Below the pieces are notes generated by a model. It had not been told where the DNA came from, ran no database searches, and saw only the letters and a program-made list of their open reading frames with translations. A stretch of 64,000 bases of DNA from Holophagales bacterium (GTDB taxonomy: Bacteria; Acidobacteriota; Thermoanaerobaculia; UBA5066): NCBI GenBank assembly GCA_016714815.1, contig JADKBZ010000002.1:372001-436000 (forward strand), read 5' to 3'. This document shows positions 63,488 through 64,000 of this stretch, in pieces. The translations under genes were made by a program, and so were the position numbers. The first letter of the stretch is position 1, and the number at the start of each line of letters is the position of its first letter.

Positions 63488-64000
63488 TTGAGCGTCACGG
63501 CCGGGCGTCCCTTGCGAGCCGTCTCCCTCGTCGTTCCGATGTTCAACGAGGAGCGGAGCCTGACCCACTTCCTCGACGTCGCGCGGGACGCGCTCGGGCG
63601 CCACGTCGCCGACTGGGAGGTCGTCCTCGTCGACGACGCCTCCACCGACGGGACGGCCGCCGCCGCCGGCGCGCGCGCCGCGGACGAGCCGCGAATCCGC
63701 GTCGTCCGTCACGAGAGGAACCGGGGCCTCGGCGGGGCGCTGAAGTCGGGCTTTTCCGCCGCATCGAAGGAGTGGGTCCTCTACTCCGACTGCGACCTCC
63801 CGTGGGACCTCGACGAGGCGGGCCGGGTCTTCCGCGCGGCGGAGCTGACCGGGGCCGACGTCGTCTCCGGCTACCGGCACGACCGGACGGGCGAAGGCCC
63901 GCTCCGGACGATCTACTCCTTCCTCTACAACGGTCTCGTCCAGGCCCTCTTCCGCTTCCCGATCCGCGACGTGAACTTCTCCTGCAAGCTGATTCGGAGG
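63488..64000 (+). CDS. Family 2 glycosyltransferase, C-terminus beyond window
   Basis: The visible 171 residues form the GT-A nucleotide-sugar domain of a GT2 enzyme: SLVVPMFNEERSL at the start, WEVVLVDDASTDGT, HERNRGLGGALKSGF, and the metal-binding region VLYSDCDLPWDLDEA (the DxD-like DCDLP). Later YRHDRTGEG and RDVNFSCKL resemble polyprenyl-phosphate mannosyl/glucosyl transferases (DPM1/GtrB type). The TTG start is supported by GAGGGG 7 nt upstream. The frame is open at the window end. Confidence 0.88.
   Translation, partial: MSVTAGRPLRAVSLVVPMFNEERSLTHFLDVARDALGRHVADWEVVLVDDASTDGTAAAAGARAADEPRIRVVRHERNRGLGGALKSGFSAASKEWVLYSDCDLPWDLDEAGRVFRAAELTGADVVSGYRHDRTGEGPLRTIYSFLYNGLVQALFRFPIRDVNFSCKLIRR

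Overview
The window is high-GC, densely coded DNA from a Gram-negative bacterium. Outer-membrane assembly genes (bamA, skp, lolD/lolCE, lpxA/lpxD/fabZ, an lpxH-like gene) show an LPS-type envelope. The rest of the content points to an Acidobacteriota-like lineage, possibly Thermoanaerobaculia: an EF-G2-type factor, a Ser/Thr kinase, a DUF4388 protein, SpoIIE and GGDEF signalling proteins, a large sigma-54 regulator with TPR-like repeats, and secreted proteins built from repeated modules. This assignment is an inference from content and style; there is no rRNA gene, and I saw no tRNA gene, CRISPR array or intact insertion sequence.

Layout. 1-3.2 kb: a truncated Ser/Thr kinase diverges from an EF-G paralogue. 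3.2-3.7 kb: the only long non-coding stretch, with two terminator hairpins and GGGGTC-type repeats. 3.7-15.3 kb (minus): lysS-lolCE-lolD, clpC, then bamA-skp-lpxD-fabZ-lpxA. 15.4-19.8 kb: an unrecognised 544-aa protein divergent from hpt-ridA, then ltaE divergent from a metallo-hydrolase. 19.8-27.5 kb (minus): a MacAB-like exporter with a fossil of a second permease, an outer-membrane barrel, a membrane protein, ribF and rimO. 27.6-31.5 kb (minus): a chorismate mutase/prephenate dehydratase/DAHP synthase fusion, asnS and a small helical protein. 31.6-38.5 kb: glutaryl-CoA dehydrogenase, DUF4388 protein plus diguanylate cyclase, 3-methyladenine glycosylase divergent from a sugar epimerase, and a SpoIIE phosphatase. 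38.5-44.3 kb: a PBP4-type peptidase divergent from a nuclease-XPD helicase fusion, then a secreted four-repeat protein. 44.4-51.4 kb: a deacetylase divergent from a six-gene run (flippase, nrdR, hsp20, lon, thiL, DUF2062) in which every junction is a 4-nt start/stop overlap. 51.5-59.6 kb (minus): lpxH-like, aroA, sigma-54 regulator and a TPR membrane protein. 59.7-64 kb: a secreted subtilase, a methyltransferase and a truncated glycosyltransferase.

Two window-wide patterns stand out. First, many first-in-operon genes have a TANNNT-like -10 box only 5-9 nt before the start codon, which predicts leaderless or near-leaderless mRNAs, often from divergent promoter pairs. Second, five genes (lpxA, the TPR membrane protein, the sigma-54 regulator, aroA, the subtilase) are broken only by single-base frameshifts, most in short G or C runs. 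Six of the seven shifts lie within 6.6 kb. Because lpxA and aroA are core genes, sequence error is more likely than decay.
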